Assembly (NCBI GenBank): GCA_023134145.1
Contig: JAGLUW010000026.1
Coordinates: 1-64,000 of the forward strand
Direction of reading: 5' to 3'
From: Sulfuriflexus sp.
Lineage (GTDB): Bacteria > Pseudomonadota > Gammaproteobacteria > AKS1
DNA length: 64,000 nucleotides
Positions 15,172 to 24,090 of this stretch are shown piece by piece. The translations under genes were made by a program, and so were the position numbers. Position 1 is the stretch's first letter; each line of letters starts with the position of its first letter. The notes under the pieces were generated by a model, which saw only the letters and a list, made by a program, of their open reading frames with translations, was not told the DNA's origin and made no database searches.

Positions 15172-17868
15172 TTAAAACGTTTTTTTCAGTATTCTTAAGC
15201 GTATTTGTTTTTCGATTTCAATGATGGAAAACATTATTATACCGACAGCGATAATTAATAAGCCATCTAGTAAACCAATTGCTTCTGTTTTAAATATACT
15301 TTGAAACCATGGAATATAAGTAATGGTGAACTGACCGATGGTAACAGCAATGACCGAGATCCATATAGCACGGGTTCCACATATTGCTTTCCAGGTTAAT
15401 GCCGACCCATACATATTGCGGATAAAGAAAAGATGAAATATTTCTAGTACAACCAGTGTATTCATGGTTATGGTACGGGCCAAATTTTCTGAGTAACCCT
15501 GTGAAATAGCATATTCATAAATACTAAATACACCTGCGAGAAACAGGCCTGCTACAAGAACAATATGCCACATAAGACCGCCACTTAGCAGAGCGTCTCT
15601 ACGAGACCTGGGCGGTCGTTGCATGGTGTTTTCTTCTGTTGGTTCGAAGGCCAGTGCGATACCAAGCGTTACAGCGGTTATCATATTGACCCATAAGATT
15701 TGGATCGGCGTGATTGGCAGACTTAATCCGAGCATCAAAGCGAGGATAATAGTCATTGCCTCACCGGCATTAGTTGGTAAGGTCCAACTGATAACCTTTT
15801 TTATATTGTCATATACTGTCCGACCTTCACGTACCGCGGCGACAATGGAGGAAAAATTGTCGTCGGCTAATACAATTTCAGCTGCTTCTTTTGCTGCTTC
15901 GCTGCCACTTCTGCCCATCGCAATCCCGACATCGGCGCGTTTAAGCGCAGGGGTATCATTAACGCCATCACCGGTCATTGCTACGGTCATTTCGTTTGCT
16001 TGTAATGCCATGACCAGACGCAGTTTATGTTCCGGACTCGTGCGTGCAAAAATCCCTGTTTGGGATACGATGGATTTGAGTTCGGTATCGTCTAGTTTAT
16101 CCAGATCAGTGCCGGTCAATATATTGTTAGTATTCTGCAAGCCTAATTGTTTGCCAATCGCAACGGCGGTGATGGCATGATCGCCGGTGATCATTTTTAC
16201 ATCAATGCCGGCACGGTGACACTTACTTATTGCTTCAATTGCTTCGTGTCGTGGTGGGTCGATGAAACCAGCCAGCCCCAGAAATATTAGTGAATCTTTT
16301 ATATCAATCTGTTCAAGCACAGTATGTTCAGGATTCACTTGCGTAGTAGCGAAGGCAAGGACGCGCTGGCCTTTAGCTGCAATGGCATTGGCTTGTTCGT
16401 TCCAGTAATCGCTATCCAGCGGTTTTGTTTCATGACTACCTGTACGTTGTTCCTGGCACATGCCAAGTAGCGTCTCAGGCGCGCCCTTTATAAAAATGCA
16501 TGCATGATTTTCATGGTCATGGTTAAGCGTCGCCATGTACTTATGCAAAGTATCAAAAGGGATGAGATCAGTGCGTGGCCATTGAATACGTGTCTCGGCA
16601 CCATCTATGCCTGTTTTGCTGGAAAAAGCTAACAGGGCTATCTCCATCGGATCACCATGGCCATCCCATTCATTTTCTTTTCTAACTAGTTCCGAATCAT
16701 TACAAAGGGCAGCAGCTCGTCCCAATTCATGCAATATTGGATATTCTTCCACGCTGACCCTGTGTTTGTTAATTGTTATATCGCCTGAGGGTTCATAACC
16801 ATTCCCGTGGATAGTAAAGCGTTCAAGGCTTGTGACAATCGTTTTAACGTTCATTTTATTTTGTGTGAGAGTGCCGGTCTTATCGGAACAGATCACTGAG
16901 ACTGATCCGAGTGTTTCAATAGCCGGTAATAGTCGAACGATAGCATTACGTTGCGCCATCGCCTGTACACCCACCGCTAATGTGATGGTCAGTACCGCTG
17001 GCAACCCTTCAGGAATGGCCGCGACCGAAATGCCAACGACAGCCAGAAATAAATTATTAAAATCATGATGCAGGACAAAATAACCAAAGATCAAGATTAT
17101 TGCCGAAATGCCAAGCACAACGAAAGTAAGCCATTTGGCAAAAACAGCCATCTGCGCCACCAATGGCGTAGTCAATGTCTGCACTTCCGAGAGTAAACCG
17201 CTTATGCGTCCAATTTCTGTTTGTGAACCGGTGGCAACCACCACGCCCATACCCTGTCCGGTGGTGGCAGTGGTGCCGCTATAACCGATACAGAAACGAT
17301 CGCCAAGTGGTGCGTCAGTTGCGACCGGTTGGGAATGTTTGTCAACGGCCACAGACTCACCGGTAAGTATTGATTCCTGGATCTGTAAACGATGGGTTTT
17401 TAATAAACGTAAATCGGCTGGCAGCTTGTCGCCTGCTTCGAGTAAAACAATATCGCCGGGTACCAGTTGTTCACCTTTTACCGTTTGACGTTTACCATCA
17501 CGAATGACAGAGGCGCGCAATGCAAGCATGTGCCGGATAGCACTCATTGCTTTTTCTGCCTTACCTTCCTGCAAAAAACCAATAACGGCATTGATAATGA
17601 CTACAGCAATGATTACAAATGTATCAACCACATGACCAAGCAGTGCTGTAATAACAGCTGCACCGAGAAGGACATATATAAGGATATTATGTAAGTGACT
17701 GAAAAATCGTATCAGCGCATTGCGGGGTATGGGTTCTGGTAGTTTATTAGGGCCAAAGGTAGATAGTCTTTGGCTAGCCTCGGCCTCACTTAAACCTAAG
17801 CGCGTGGTTTCCAATTCAGACAATGTCTGATCAGAAGTTTTGCTATGCGAGTTATGAATCTTTTTCAT
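15172..17868 (-). CDS. Cation-transporting P-type ATPase (P2-like)
   Basis: An 898-residue P-type ATPase. Order: cytoplasmic N-terminus, TM1-2 (about 60-105), actuator domain with TGES (about 170), TM3-4 with the ion-site motif AAIPEGLPAVLT (about 280), phosphorylation motif DKTGTLT (about 328), nucleotide domain, hinge MTGDGVNDTPALK (about 615), TM5-10. It looks like the Ca2+-type P2A group, but the TM6 motif reads LWVNMITAVTLGIA, with Ala where SERCA has the Ca-binding Asp800; the same form occurs in CtpF-like bacterial pumps. The transported ion is therefore open. Transcribed alone, divergent from nothing nearby. Confidence 0.92.
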   Translation of the reverse strand: MKKIHNSHSKTSDQTLSELETTRLGLSEAEASQRLSTFGPNKLPEPIPRNALIRFFSHLHNILIYVLLGAAVITALLGHVVDTFVIIAVVIINAVIGFLQEGKAEKAMSAIRHMLALRASVIRDGKRQTVKGEQLVPGDIVLLEAGDKLPADLRLLKTHRLQIQESILTGESVAVDKHSQPVATDAPLGDRFCIGYSGTTATTGQGMGVVVATGSQTEIGRISGLLSEVQTLTTPLVAQMAVFAKWLTFVVLGISAIILIFGYFVLHHDFNNLFLAVVGISVAAIPEGLPAVLTITLAVGVQAMAQRNAIVRLLPAIETLGSVSVICSDKTGTLTQNKMNVKTIVTSLERFTIHGNGYEPSGDITINKHRVSVEEYPILHELGRAAALCNDSELVRKENEWDGHGDPMEIALLAFSSKTGIDGAETRIQWPRTDLIPFDTLHKYMATLNHDHENHACIFIKGAPETLLGMCQEQRTGSHETKPLDSDYWNEQANAIAAKGQRVLAFATTQVNPEHTVLEQIDIKDSLIFLGLAGFIDPPRHEAIEAISKCHRAGIDVKMITGDHAITAVAIGKQLGLQNTNNILTGTDLDKLDDTELKSIVSQTGIFARTSPEHKLRLVMALQANEMTVAMTGDGVNDTPALKRADVGIAMGRSGSEAAKEAAEIVLADDNFSSIVAAVREGRTVYDNIKKVISWTLPTNAGEAMTIILALMLGLSLPITPIQILWVNMITAVTLGIALAFEPTEENTMQRPPRSRRDALLSGGLMWHIVLVAGLFLAGVFSIYEYAISQGYSENLARTITMNTLVVLEIFHLFFIRNMYGSALTWKAICGTRAIWISVIAVTIGQFTITYIPWFQSIFKTEAIGLLDGLLIIAVGIIMFSIIEIEKQIRLRILKKTF

Positions 17869-18056
17869 AGGTTCATTATTAAATTAAGTCTATGGTATTT
17901 TAACTATAAGTAAATATCCTAAATATAATTTTTAATTCGGATATTGAGCCCTCTTATGAATTTCACTTATTGATCATAAGCATATTATTTTTTACTGAGA
18001 TGTTTTATATAAACAACAGGTGCATTTTGTTGTTGTTTAAGACCATACCATACGAC

Positions 18057-18986
18057 TTATTTCTTTTTCTTAAAATTCTTCTTCCTTGTGGCTTTCTTCT
18101 CAGCTTTTTCTTTTATGATTTTTTCAACTTCGATCATTTCTTTTTCAATCATCTCAGGTGTTTCAAGACTGATGCGTCCCAGCGTGCCGTTACGAAATTC
18201 GTTGACTACAATGGTGCAGATCTTAACGAGGTCAACGCGACCACCTGCACCGAGACAACCACGGTTGGCGCCAATGTGTTCAAGAAAATGCAATGGTTCT
18301 GAAGGTAGGTTGGTAATGTCGTAGCGTTGTTTGAGTAGGCTGGGGTAGGCTTCGAGTAGGTGCTCAACAAGGTAGAAGCCAATGTCGTCATAATCGAGTG
18401 CGGTGTCTTTAATAGAGCCGATGCAGCCAAGACGGTAGCCGCTGTTTTCATTTTCAATCTTTGGCCAAAGTATGCCCGGAGTGTCGTGCAGCACAATGCC
18501 GTTACCTAGATCGATGCGTTGTTGGTTTTTGGTGACCGCGGGTTCGTTACCTGTCTTGGCGATCATTCTTCCGGCCAAGGCATTAATGAGGGTGGATTTC
18601 CCAACATTGGGTATGCCCATGATCATGGCATGAATGGGTTTGTCTAGTTTGCGATCAGGAAACAGTTGGCGACAGGCTGCAATCAGGGGTTTCACTTGGC
18701 CTGTTTGGGTCGCCATGATGGGCAGTGCTTTTACATTACGGTCTTGTTCAAAGGCATCGCACCATGCTTGGGTAGTGGCTGGATCGGCAAGGTCGGATTT
18801 GTTCAGCAGCTTAATGCAGGGTTTGGTGTAACCATTTTTAGTCCGTAAATCAGCGACGACAGGGTTCTCGCTACTATAAGGTATGCGGGCATCTAAGACT
18901 TCGATCACGAGATCAACCGAAGGCAGTGCCTTAACCATTTCTTTACGGGCCTTGTGCATGTGGCCGGGGTACCAGTGAATTGCCAT
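18057..18986 (-). CDS. ylqF: Circularly permuted ribosome-biogenesis GTPase YlqF/RbgA
   Basis: A 309-residue GTPase with permuted motifs, G4 first: NKSD (LLNKSDLAD, about residue 60), then the P-loop GIPNVGKSTLINAL (about 125) and G3 DTPGI (about 172). The order and the opening MAIHWYPGHMHKARK are typical of YlqF/RbgA, which acts in late 50S assembly. The C-terminal 30 residues are Lys-rich, probably RNA-binding. I set the start at 18986, which has GGA 7 bases upstream and the family N-terminus; a longer frame upstream would overlap the divergent gene. Confidence 0.93.
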   Translation of the reverse strand: MAIHWYPGHMHKARKEMVKALPSVDLVIEVLDARIPYSSENPVVADLRTKNGYTKPCIKLLNKSDLADPATTQAWCDAFEQDRNVKALPIMATQTGQVKPLIAACRQLFPDRKLDKPIHAMIMGIPNVGKSTLINALAGRMIAKTGNEPAVTKNQQRIDLGNGIVLHDTPGILWPKIENENSGYRLGCIGSIKDTALDYDDIGFYLVEHLLEAYPSLLKQRYDITNLPSEPLHFLEHIGANRGCLGAGGRVDLVKICTIVVNEFRNGTLGRISLETPEMIEKEMIEVEKIIKEKAEKKATRKKNFKKKK

Positions 18987-19072
18987 ACTATTTCCAAATA
19001 CTTTCTGATTGTCTAAGGAGTGTAGTTTAATGGATAATGGTGGGTAAATGTTAGCAAACAGAGTTTTATAGT

Positions 19073-20077
19073 ATGGATTTATTAACACAGGGCGTGCTTG
19101 GTGCGGCATTGGCACAGGCAGGCTCGAAACAAGCCGAGACACGGCTTGCTACTGGTATTGGTTTTGCGGCGGGTTTGTTAGCGGATGTGGATGCGCTCAT
19201 TTATTCTGCCAATGACAGTCTGTTGACGATTGAGTATCACCGCCACTTTACCCATTCGATATTCTTTATTCCGCTGGGCGCATTAATCGCGGCGTTTATT
19301 ATGTGGCCACTATTACGCAAGCGGATTAGTTTCAAGCGGCTTTATGTTTTTAGTTTACTCGGCTATAGCTTGAGTGGGTTTATTGATGCCTGCACTAGTT
19401 ATGGTACGCATTTGTTTTGGCCGATATCAGATGAGCGTGTTTCCTTCAACTTAATATCAATTGTCGATCCACTATTTACTTTGCCATTGATCTTGGCGGT
19501 CGTGCTTGCGTATCGATGGCGCCGCGCAAAAGTAGCGCAGCTCGGCTTAGTATTTTGCGGGTTGTATCTTCTGTTCGGTTTCATGCAAACGGAACGTGTC
19601 AGCACAACGATCCAACAGTTAGCGCAGCAACGCGGACACACCTTATCAAAACTTCTTGTTAAACCCACTTTTGGTAATACGTTTTTATGGCGTTCGGTTT
19701 ACGAGTCCGATGGTCGCTTATATATAGATGCAGTAAGAATGGCATGGCAGGCAAAGGTATATGAGGGAGAGTCGATCCTTCAATACAATATTGAGCGTGA
19801 TAATCCTCAGTTAGATACGGAATCAGTTTTATATCATGATATGCAGCGGTTTAGTTTTTTCTCAGATGGCTATCTTGTTGCTGATCCAGAGAATCCCAGT
19901 TCATTGATCGATATTAGATATTCGATTCAGCCAAACGGTGTCGAGCCTTTATGGGGAATTGAGTTTGATCTGGCGCAGCCTCAACAGCATGCGCAGTTTA
20001 GTGTTTATCGGAACCTGTCGAAACAAAATCGCCAGCGTTTCTTTTCGATGCTGAAGGGTGAAGAGCTAATTAAATAG
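19073..20077 (+). CDS. YdjM-family inner-membrane putative metal-dependent hydrolase
   Basis: A 334-residue membrane protein of the LexA-binding, inner-membrane-associated putative hydrolase family (YdjM). The opening MDLLTQGVLGAALAQAG and the motif YHRHFTHSIFFIPLGAL (about residue 60), with His residues that may bind metal, are diagnostic. Four or more membrane helices occupy the first 170 residues; the rest is a soluble beta-rich domain. It is divergent from ylqF across 86 bases, and its stop overlaps the end of the convergent SixA-like gene by 12 bases. Biochemical function of the family is not established. Confidence 0.85.
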   Translation: MDLLTQGVLGAALAQAGSKQAETRLATGIGFAAGLLADVDALIYSANDSLLTIEYHRHFTHSIFFIPLGALIAAFIMWPLLRKRISFKRLYVFSLLGYSLSGFIDACTSYGTHLFWPISDERVSFNLISIVDPLFTLPLILAVVLAYRWRRAKVAQLGLVFCGLYLLFGFMQTERVSTTIQQLAQQRGHTLSKLLVKPTFGNTFLWRSVYESDGRLYIDAVRMAWQAKVYEGESILQYNIERDNPQLDTESVLYHDMQRFSFFSDGYLVADPENPSSLIDIRYSIQPNGVEPLWGIEFDLAQPQQHAQFSVYRNLSKQNRQRFFSMLKGEELIK

Positions 20078-20533
20078 TTCGGGGCGAATCATCCAGTTGA
20101 GAGACCAGTTGCTTTTCTCTGGCGTGAACTCCAAGCAAGCAACCGTGCCCGGAGTATAGGCGGTGATAAGAGAGTTTTTATTGCCAGTGATTAAGTGAGC
20201 GATTAAAGAAGGTATGAATGGTAGATGGCTAACAATAAGACTATCGCCAGGTAATTCTTTAAGACGTATCGCGAAGGTTACAGGATTGTCGTTAGGGCCA
20301 ATCGCATCATGCACCTCAATCTTAGTGCCGGGGGCAATGGCATTAATAAGTCGCGCCGCAGTTTGTTCCGCTCGCAATTTACCGCTGTGAACAACGTGAT
20401 CTACTTTTACACCCGCTTGACGCAAAAAAACCGCTAAGCGGTTGGCATCAGCTTTGCCCTGTTCAGTTAGAGGGCGTTCAGGATCATCTTGTTTTGAACA
20501 GGCTTCCCCATGTTGGACGAGATACAGCTTCAT
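20066..20533 (-). CDS. SixA-like histidine phosphatase with QHG motif
   Basis: A 155-residue histidine-phosphatase-superfamily protein, closest to SixA, which removes phosphate from phosphohistidine on HPt domains. The catalytic motif normally reads RHG; here it is VQHGEA (residues 6-11), with Gln for Arg but the catalytic His8 kept. The rest (RPLTEQGKADA, SGKLRAEQTA, and the second His in VSHLPFIPSL) is conserved. QHG forms occur in other bacteria, so this is a natural subfamily rather than an obvious null, but activity may differ. Convergent overlap with the upstream gene. Confidence 0.85.
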   Translation of the reverse strand: MKLYLVQHGEACSKQDDPERPLTEQGKADANRLAVFLRQAGVKVDHVVHSGKLRAEQTAARLINAIAPGTKIEVHDAIGPNDNPVTFAIRLKELPGDSLIVSHLPFIPSLIAHLITGNKNSLITAYTPGTVACLEFTPEKSNWSLNWMIRPELFN

Positions 20534-20661
20534 ACGACTAATTTCTTGTATTTTTTATATGGTTTAATCATAGTCGAAAAAATCATAATACCTAGTCAGA
20601 TGGGTAATAAATTTTTATACTCTTGGCTATATTAAGAAACGCTATAAGTAGGATCATTTTA

Positions 20662-21273
20662 ATGAAAATAACCATTATTAGCGGTAGTCACCGAGCTGAG
20701 GCACAAAGTCTTAAAGTTGCTGGGTTTATTCAAAAAACGTTAGAGGCAGGTATTTGCGATGAAGCACCGATATTGAGCTTGGCGGACAACCCTTTACCCT
20801 TATGGGATCAAGGTGTTTGGGATGGTGATGATAAGTGGAAGAAACTACTTACGCCGTTGCGTGAACAGCTTGCCAGTAGTGATGGTTTTGTAGTGATTAC
20901 ACCGGAATGGCATGGTCAAGTTCCTGCTGGCTTAAAGAACTTGTTCTTACTGAGTAGTAAGAATGAGCTTGGCCATAAACCGGCCATGATTGTCGCGGTA
21001 TCTTCGGGTGATGGTGGAGCAACGCCAGTGGCTGAATTACGCATGAGCAGTTATAAAAATAATCGGCTTTGTTATATCCCTGAGCAAATTATTATTCGTA
21101 ACGTTGAGCAGGTGTTGAATGATGATGCCAAAGATAACGATGAACGGTCAGACAGCTTTTTCCGTGAACGTATTACGTGGTCATTAAATATATTAAAGGA
21201 ATACGTTTCTGCATTAGAATTGGTTCGTAATAGCGGTGCGACACAAACAGATAAATTTAATAACGGAATGTAA
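20662..21273 (+). CDS. NAD(P)H-dependent FMN reductase-like flavoprotein
   Basis: A 203-residue flavodoxin-like protein. The opening MKITIISGSHRAEAQSLKVA is the FMN phosphate loop of the NADPH-dependent FMN reductase family; PEWHGQVPAGLKNLF (about 88-102) is the second flavin-contact block. It should reduce flavins or small electrophiles with NAD(P)H in the cytoplasm. I chose the ATG at 20662 (AGGA 8 bases upstream) because the extra N-terminal 13 residues of the longer frame are not family-like. The next gene starts two bases after the stop, so both are co-expressed. Confidence 0.9.
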   Translation: MKITIISGSHRAEAQSLKVAGFIQKTLEAGICDEAPILSLADNPLPLWDQGVWDGDDKWKKLLTPLREQLASSDGFVVITPEWHGQVPAGLKNLFLLSSKNELGHKPAMIVAVSSGDGGATPVAELRMSSYKNNRLCYIPEQIIIRNVEQVLNDDAKDNDERSDSFFRERITWSLNILKEYVSALELVRNSGATQTDKFNNGM

Positions 21274-21275
21274 AT

Positions 21276-21896
21276 GTGACAAAGCTTTATTATGTACATG
21301 ATCCGATGTGTAGCTGGTGCTGGGGATTCGCGCCGGTATTGAAGCAACTTCTTGCTGCGCTGCCGAGTGATATTGAGGTACGGCGATTACTGGGCGGCCT
21401 GGCAGTTGATAGTGATGCGCCAATGCCCATGGAAATGCAGACTATGCTGCAAGAAACATGGCGTAGGATTGAAAAGAAGATCCCCGATACAAAATTCAAC
21501 TTTGATTTTTGGACACAATGTCAGCCACGCCGTTCTACTTATCCTTCGTGCCGAGCCGTGATCGCTGCGCGGCAGCAAGAGGAGGACTTTGATGAGAAAA
21601 TGACCAAGGCCATTCAAGTTGCATATTATCAACAGGCACGAAACCCCTCTGATCTAGAAACATTGTCTGAGTTAGCAGATGAATTGGGTTTAGATGTGAT
21701 GAAGTTTAAATGCGATATGCTATCGCCTGAAACTCAACAGCAGCTTGAAAATGAAATGGCATTGTCGCGTGAATTGTATGCGGAGAGTTTTCCATCTTTA
21801 GTGTTACAAGTGGGAACGTCAACACGAGGTGTGCCGATTGATTACAATAATGCGACGCCGATGCTTGAGTTGATCAATAAATTAACGGAAGCATGA
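21276..21896 (+). CDS. DsbA-family thioredoxin-fold protein (FrnE-like)
   Basis: A 206-residue cytoplasmic DsbA-fold protein. The active site is CSWCWGF (residues 12-18), seen in the FrnE-like group; the inserted helical domain is in the middle and the cis-Pro region is SFPSLVL (about 173). There is no signal peptide. The start is GTG at 21276; the overlapping ATG two bases earlier runs straight into a stop. It follows the flavoprotein gene by two bases, which suggests a joint redox role. Confidence 0.9.
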   Translation: MTKLYYVHDPMCSWCWGFAPVLKQLLAALPSDIEVRRLLGGLAVDSDAPMPMEMQTMLQETWRRIEKKIPDTKFNFDFWTQCQPRRSTYPSCRAVIAARQQEEDFDEKMTKAIQVAYYQQARNPSDLETLSELADELGLDVMKFKCDMLSPETQQQLENEMALSRELYAESFPSLVLQVGTSTRGVPIDYNNATPMLELINKLTEA

Positions 21897-21936
21897 GCTG
21901 GATCTGATTTATAAAGACAATAATTAGTTTAAGAGG

Positions 21937-22299
21937 TTAATTAATTAGTTTGTTTATAGCTTTCATGAGCCGTTCAGGATCAAATGGTTTTTGAAGCCAG
22001 CCTGTTGCACCGGTCTTTTTTGCTTTGTCCTTTTTAAAATCACTACTTTCAGTCGTCAGCATAACAATGGGTATGTACTCATAGCCCGGTAGTCGGCGAA
22101 TTTTACTGACCATGCTAATGCCGGTCATGTTAGGCATATTAATATCGGAAAGAATCATATCAAATTGTTCATTACGCGTAGCGGCGAGTCCTTCTACGCC
22201 ATCATTTGCAGTAACAACGTCATGGCCATTTTCAATAAGCACCGTCTTTACTAATTCACGAATGACTTTTGAATCATCCACCGTTAATATTTTTGCCAT
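21937..22299 (-). CDS. CheY-like single-domain response regulator
   Basis: A 120-residue stand-alone receiver domain. The acidic pair is in TVDDSK, the phospho-Asp in MILSDINMPNMTG (residue 53), and the conserved Thr and Lys in MLTTES and LQKPF. No output domain. It closely resembles PilG/CheY-type regulators that act by protein binding. The upstream gene on the same strand is the diguanylate cyclase, 130 bases away, so the two may share signalling, but no kinase is nearby. Confidence 0.93.
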   Translation of the reverse strand: MAKILTVDDSKVIRELVKTVLIENGHDVVTANDGVEGLAATRNEQFDMILSDINMPNMTGISMVSKIRRLPGYEYIPIVMLTTESSDFKKDKAKKTGATGWLQKPFDPERLMKAINKLIN

Positions 22300-22429
22300 G
22301 ATTTATTCTCGGTTAATTGTATAGTTCTAGTTGTCGGCAATACACCTATAATCATTAATTTTTTATGCAGAACGGATCTAATCCTTGTAAAGACTGTGGC
22401 TTTTGTAGGCAAAAAAAAGAAATAATTTT

Positions 22430-23632
22430 TTATTTACAAACCCGATTGCGGCCTTTCTGTTTAGCGCGGTAAAGGGCTTTATCTGCCGCTTTAATAACGG
22501 CATGAGGTGAGCTAAGTTTATCACTGCGTTGTGAAACACCAATACTGATAGTGACTTGAACCGTATTCTTAGTTTTGGTTTTTCTTTTGGTGTCAGCGGC
22601 ACGACGATTCTGTTTGCGCAAATCAAAATGACTATTGGCAATGGTTTCGCGAAGATCTTCAAGCGCCTTCATGGTTACATTAATATCTTGTCCCGCAAAA
22701 ATAATACAGAACTCTTCTCCGCCATAGCGAAAGGCTTTGCCTCCTGAACCTGTATTAGCGAGTTTCGATGCAACCATGCGTAATACTTGGTCGCCAATGT
22801 CGTGACCATAGGTGTCATTGAATTTCTTGAACTTGTCTATATCAACCATGGCAATTGAATATTTGTTACTGAGTTTCAATGTTTGTTCATTGAGCGCACG
22901 TCGTCCAGGAAGACTGGTTAATTGGTCAATATAAGCCATGCGATGACTTTCTTGAATAATGGCAATAGCAAACATTGTGCTGGTTGCTGTAGCAAAGGCG
23001 ATGACCATATTTTCATTTAAATGAAAGTGCAACATCACTAGGCTGGCGATAAAGGAGCAAAAAGAAACTGCAGCAGCGGTTGACGGTGTTGCGAATAACT
23101 TGCCATTGAGAATTAAAACCACAACCAAAATAATTAATAGCGCAGGTTGGGGGAGATGTGTCCAGCGAGTTGTGGTGGCATTAATAAATTCATAATCAAT
23201 GATGTTAGTTAGGCTGGCTGGGTAAAAGGTGTACATAAGAAAAACAAAAGCGACTTGAATGAATATAAGGATAAATCGGCTGCTACCCCATGCGGTTAAC
23301 ATGCCGCGTTCGCGGATTAACGAAAAGACTAATAAGTTAATCGGCAACAATAAAGCCATTGCTTGGTAACTGGCCGCATTTAAACCGGCTTGTCCTTTGG
23401 CGAGGAACCAATGCAATAATAAATAACTAAGCAGAATACTGAATAGAGAAAAGAAATAACGGCTGCGATTAAATTGCAGACAAAGCGCCAATGCAGGAAC
23501 ACCAATAATAAAAGGTAGTAGCGGCGTGACGGCCGATGCTGAGAAAATGGGTTGGGCTAATTTGGGATAAAGCAGTGCCGCTAGTATTAATAAACTAACA
23601 GGGATCAATAATGGGATAACAACGCGTATCAT
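22430..23632 (-). CDS. Membrane diguanylate cyclase (GGDEF)
   Basis: A 400-residue protein with about seven or eight membrane helices in residues 1-225 and a C-terminal GGDEF domain (about 230-398). The catalytic motif RYGGEEF is intact, so it should make c-di-GMP from two GTP. The RxxD inhibitory site expected five residues before GGEEF is absent (SGGKAF), so product inhibition through it is unlikely. An extra basic stretch (RKQNRRAADTKRKTKTKN) interrupts the late part of the domain. The 3' neighbour is the CheY-like gene; the HopJ-like gene lies 5 bases upstream on the same strand. Confidence 0.93.
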   Translation of the reverse strand: MIRVVIPLLIPVSLLILAALLYPKLAQPIFSASAVTPLLPFIIGVPALALCLQFNRSRYFFSLFSILLSYLLLHWFLAKGQAGLNAASYQAMALLLPINLLVFSLIRERGMLTAWGSSRFILIFIQVAFVFLMYTFYPASLTNIIDYEFINATTTRWTHLPQPALLIILVVVLILNGKLFATPSTAAAVSFCSFIASLVMLHFHLNENMVIAFATATSTMFAIAIIQESHRMAYIDQLTSLPGRRALNEQTLKLSNKYSIAMVDIDKFKKFNDTYGHDIGDQVLRMVASKLANTGSGGKAFRYGGEEFCIIFAGQDINVTMKALEDLRETIANSHFDLRKQNRRAADTKRKTKTKNTVQVTISIGVSQRSDKLSSPHAVIKAADKALYRAKQKGRNRVCK

Positions 23633-23637
23633 GCAGA

Positions 23638-23982
23638 TTATTTAGGCGTTAATGCCACAGACTCAAAATGCACACCATCCCAACCGGATTCCATGAAATG
23701 TCGGATATTGGTATGGTCATCACCATCAGGGTGTTGCAGTACATCTTCGCGATAATAGTGACCAAAGCAAGCGAGGGTTGCGGCTGAATCTAATTTATTA
23801 AATTGTGCGAAAGCGAAAATCTTACACGAGCCTTCATTGCTACCAGCAGCATTGTTCGTTGAGCCATTCGTGAAGCTAGCAGGCTGGTAATCGTAATTCG
23901 CCTCAATCACGGTAATAACCTCATTAAACTCAACTTGTTCTGGATTATTACTTAATTGCGCGAGTAATTGTTCAAGGGTCAT
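23638..23982 (-). CDS. HopJ-family protein
   Basis: A 114-residue soluble protein of the HopJ type III effector family: FNEVITVIEANYDYQPASFTNG, then CKIFAFAQFNKLD and HPDGDDHTNIRHFMESGWDGV. Despite the name, close homologues are common in free-living gammaproteobacteria without type III secretion, so an effector role is not implied. It is first of a minus-strand pair with the diguanylate cyclase and divergent from yheS across 108 bases. Function unknown. Confidence 0.87.
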   Translation of the reverse strand: MTLEQLLAQLSNNPEQVEFNEVITVIEANYDYQPASFTNGSTNNAAGSNEGSCKIFAFAQFNKLDSAATLACFGHYYREDVLQHPDGDDHTNIRHFMESGWDGVHFESVALTPK

Positions 23983-24090
23983 ATCTGCTCTTCCTATCTA
24001 AACTTTATCTGATTGTCTGAGCCCCATGGTACGACAGCAAAATATTTTGTGAATCTTTTTTTTACACGATGAACTGTTACACTGCCGCGC

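Noticed and set aside
15623-16180. 185-codon frame antisense to the P-type ATPase
   Set aside because: Opposite-strand shadow of a clearly conserved enzyme; no independent features.
23638-23982. Type III secretion effector
   Set aside because: The HopJ family is widespread in bacteria without type III secretion, and no secretion genes are in the window.
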